Source of the DNA: JAAZPG01 sp012797375
GTDB lineage: Bacteria; Acidobacteriota; Aminicenantia; Aminicenantales; UBA4085
DNA length: 15,579 bases
Direction: 5' to 3'
Assembly (NCBI GenBank): GCA_937868205.1
Contig: CALMMC010000130.1
Location: 1-15,579 of the forward strand
Below the pieces are notes generated by a model. That model was not told the origin of the DNA. It saw nothing but the letters and a program-made list of their open reading frames with translations, and searched no databases. Positions 15,361 through 15,579 of this stretch are shown here, piece after piece; position 1 is the stretch's first letter; every line of letters starts with the position of its first letter. A program made the position numbers and the translations under genes.

Positions 15361-15540
15361 ATCGCCGTACCAGACGCCGCCGGCCATGTATTCCGGACGG
15401 CTGAATTCCTGGATCCAAACCCGGATCGTTTCCACCGGCGCGCCGATGGATTCCCGCACGGCCCGGGTTACGGCCTCCAGAAGCGCCTTCTTTTGGGCTT
15501 CGGTCCGGCCTTCGAGCATATGGATTTCGATGAGAGGCAT
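15349..15540 (-). CDS. 4-oxalocrotonate tautomerase family protein
   Basis: A 63-residue enzyme of the tautomerase superfamily, expected to form hexamers in the cytosol and interconvert enol and keto forms of 2-oxo acids. After removal of Met1 the catalytic Pro1 is exposed (PLIEIHMLEGR). R11 and R39 (in TIRVWIQEF) line up exactly with the substrate-binding arginines of classical 4-OT. The position of the hydrophobic F50 is Tyr here. Length matches the 62-residue family. The ATG at 15540 has AGGAG 6 bases upstream and a perfect TATAAT box beyond it. It converges with the ABC-F gene, leaving 8 bases between stop codons. The window ends before any neighbour that might show a degradation pathway, so the physiological substrate is unknown. 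Confidence 0.92.
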   Translation of the reverse strand: MPLIEIHMLEGRTEAQKKALLEAVTRAVRESIGAPVETIRVWIQEFSRPEYMAGGVWYGDKRP

Positions 15541-15564
15541 GAGCGACTCCTGTTCCGAGGGGCC

Positions 15565-15570
15565 ATTATA
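15565..15570 (-). promoter_or_regulatory. -10 box of the tautomerase promoter
   Basis: On the - strand this is a perfect TATAAT, placed so that transcription would start near 15558, about 18 bases before the ATG at 15540. The matching -35 box would lie at about 15588-15593, beyond the window, so the promoter is only half visible. Confidence 0.5.
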
Positions 15571-15579
15571 GCCTTGGAG

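Noticed and set aside
1..15579. Mobile element, phage or CRISPR content
   Set aside because: No transposase, integrase or phage gene, no spaced direct repeats and no target duplications were seen. The tRNA 3' end shows no duplicated copy within the window.

Overview
This is a GC-rich bacterial window with strong G/C preference at third codon positions. It holds twelve protein genes, one of them cut by the left edge, and one tRNA. I see no insertion sequence, phage gene, CRISPR array or rRNA. The gene style (very GC-rich, a giant NtrY-like kinase, a DUF362 ferredoxin, an ExsB/GuaA-like ATP-pyrophosphatase) would fit an Acidobacteriota/Aminicenantes-like lineage. That assignment is inference from content only.

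Left block (1-2085). A GMP-synthase-like ATP-pyrophosphatase is followed by an acylphosphatase on the + strand. They converge on a - strand pair: a flavodoxin and a small membrane-anchored YHS/TRASH-like metal-binding protein. A hairpin overlapping both stop codons closes the two units.

Sensor block (2086-6690, - strand). A good -35/-10 promoter precedes a small two-helix membrane protein, a secreted DUF4783-like protein and a 1275-residue NtrY-like histidine kinase. The kinase has about a dozen membrane helices and three extracytoplasmic segments. Its start overlaps the previous stop (GTGA). No response regulator is adjacent.

Middle block (6801-9082, + strand). A class V (alanine/serine-glyoxylate type) aminotransferase and a DUF362 protein with two 4Fe-4S motifs lie 4 bases apart behind their own promoter.

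Right block (9118-15579). An MFS exporter lies directly downstream of a tRNA-Pro(CGG) on the - strand, and the tRNA has a clear promoter. Divergent from it, a second promoter drives a SERCA-type calcium P-type ATPase and an ABC-F ATPase, probably one operon, which ends in a hairpin terminator. A 4-oxalocrotonate tautomerase converges on it from the right edge, with its own -10 box.

Several transcription units carry an exact TATAAT box, so starts and operons can be read with some confidence. Nothing here is clearly a new defence or mobile system. The most unusual items are the kinase architecture with its operon partners, and the GuaA-like protein whose signature motifs depart from true GMP synthase.
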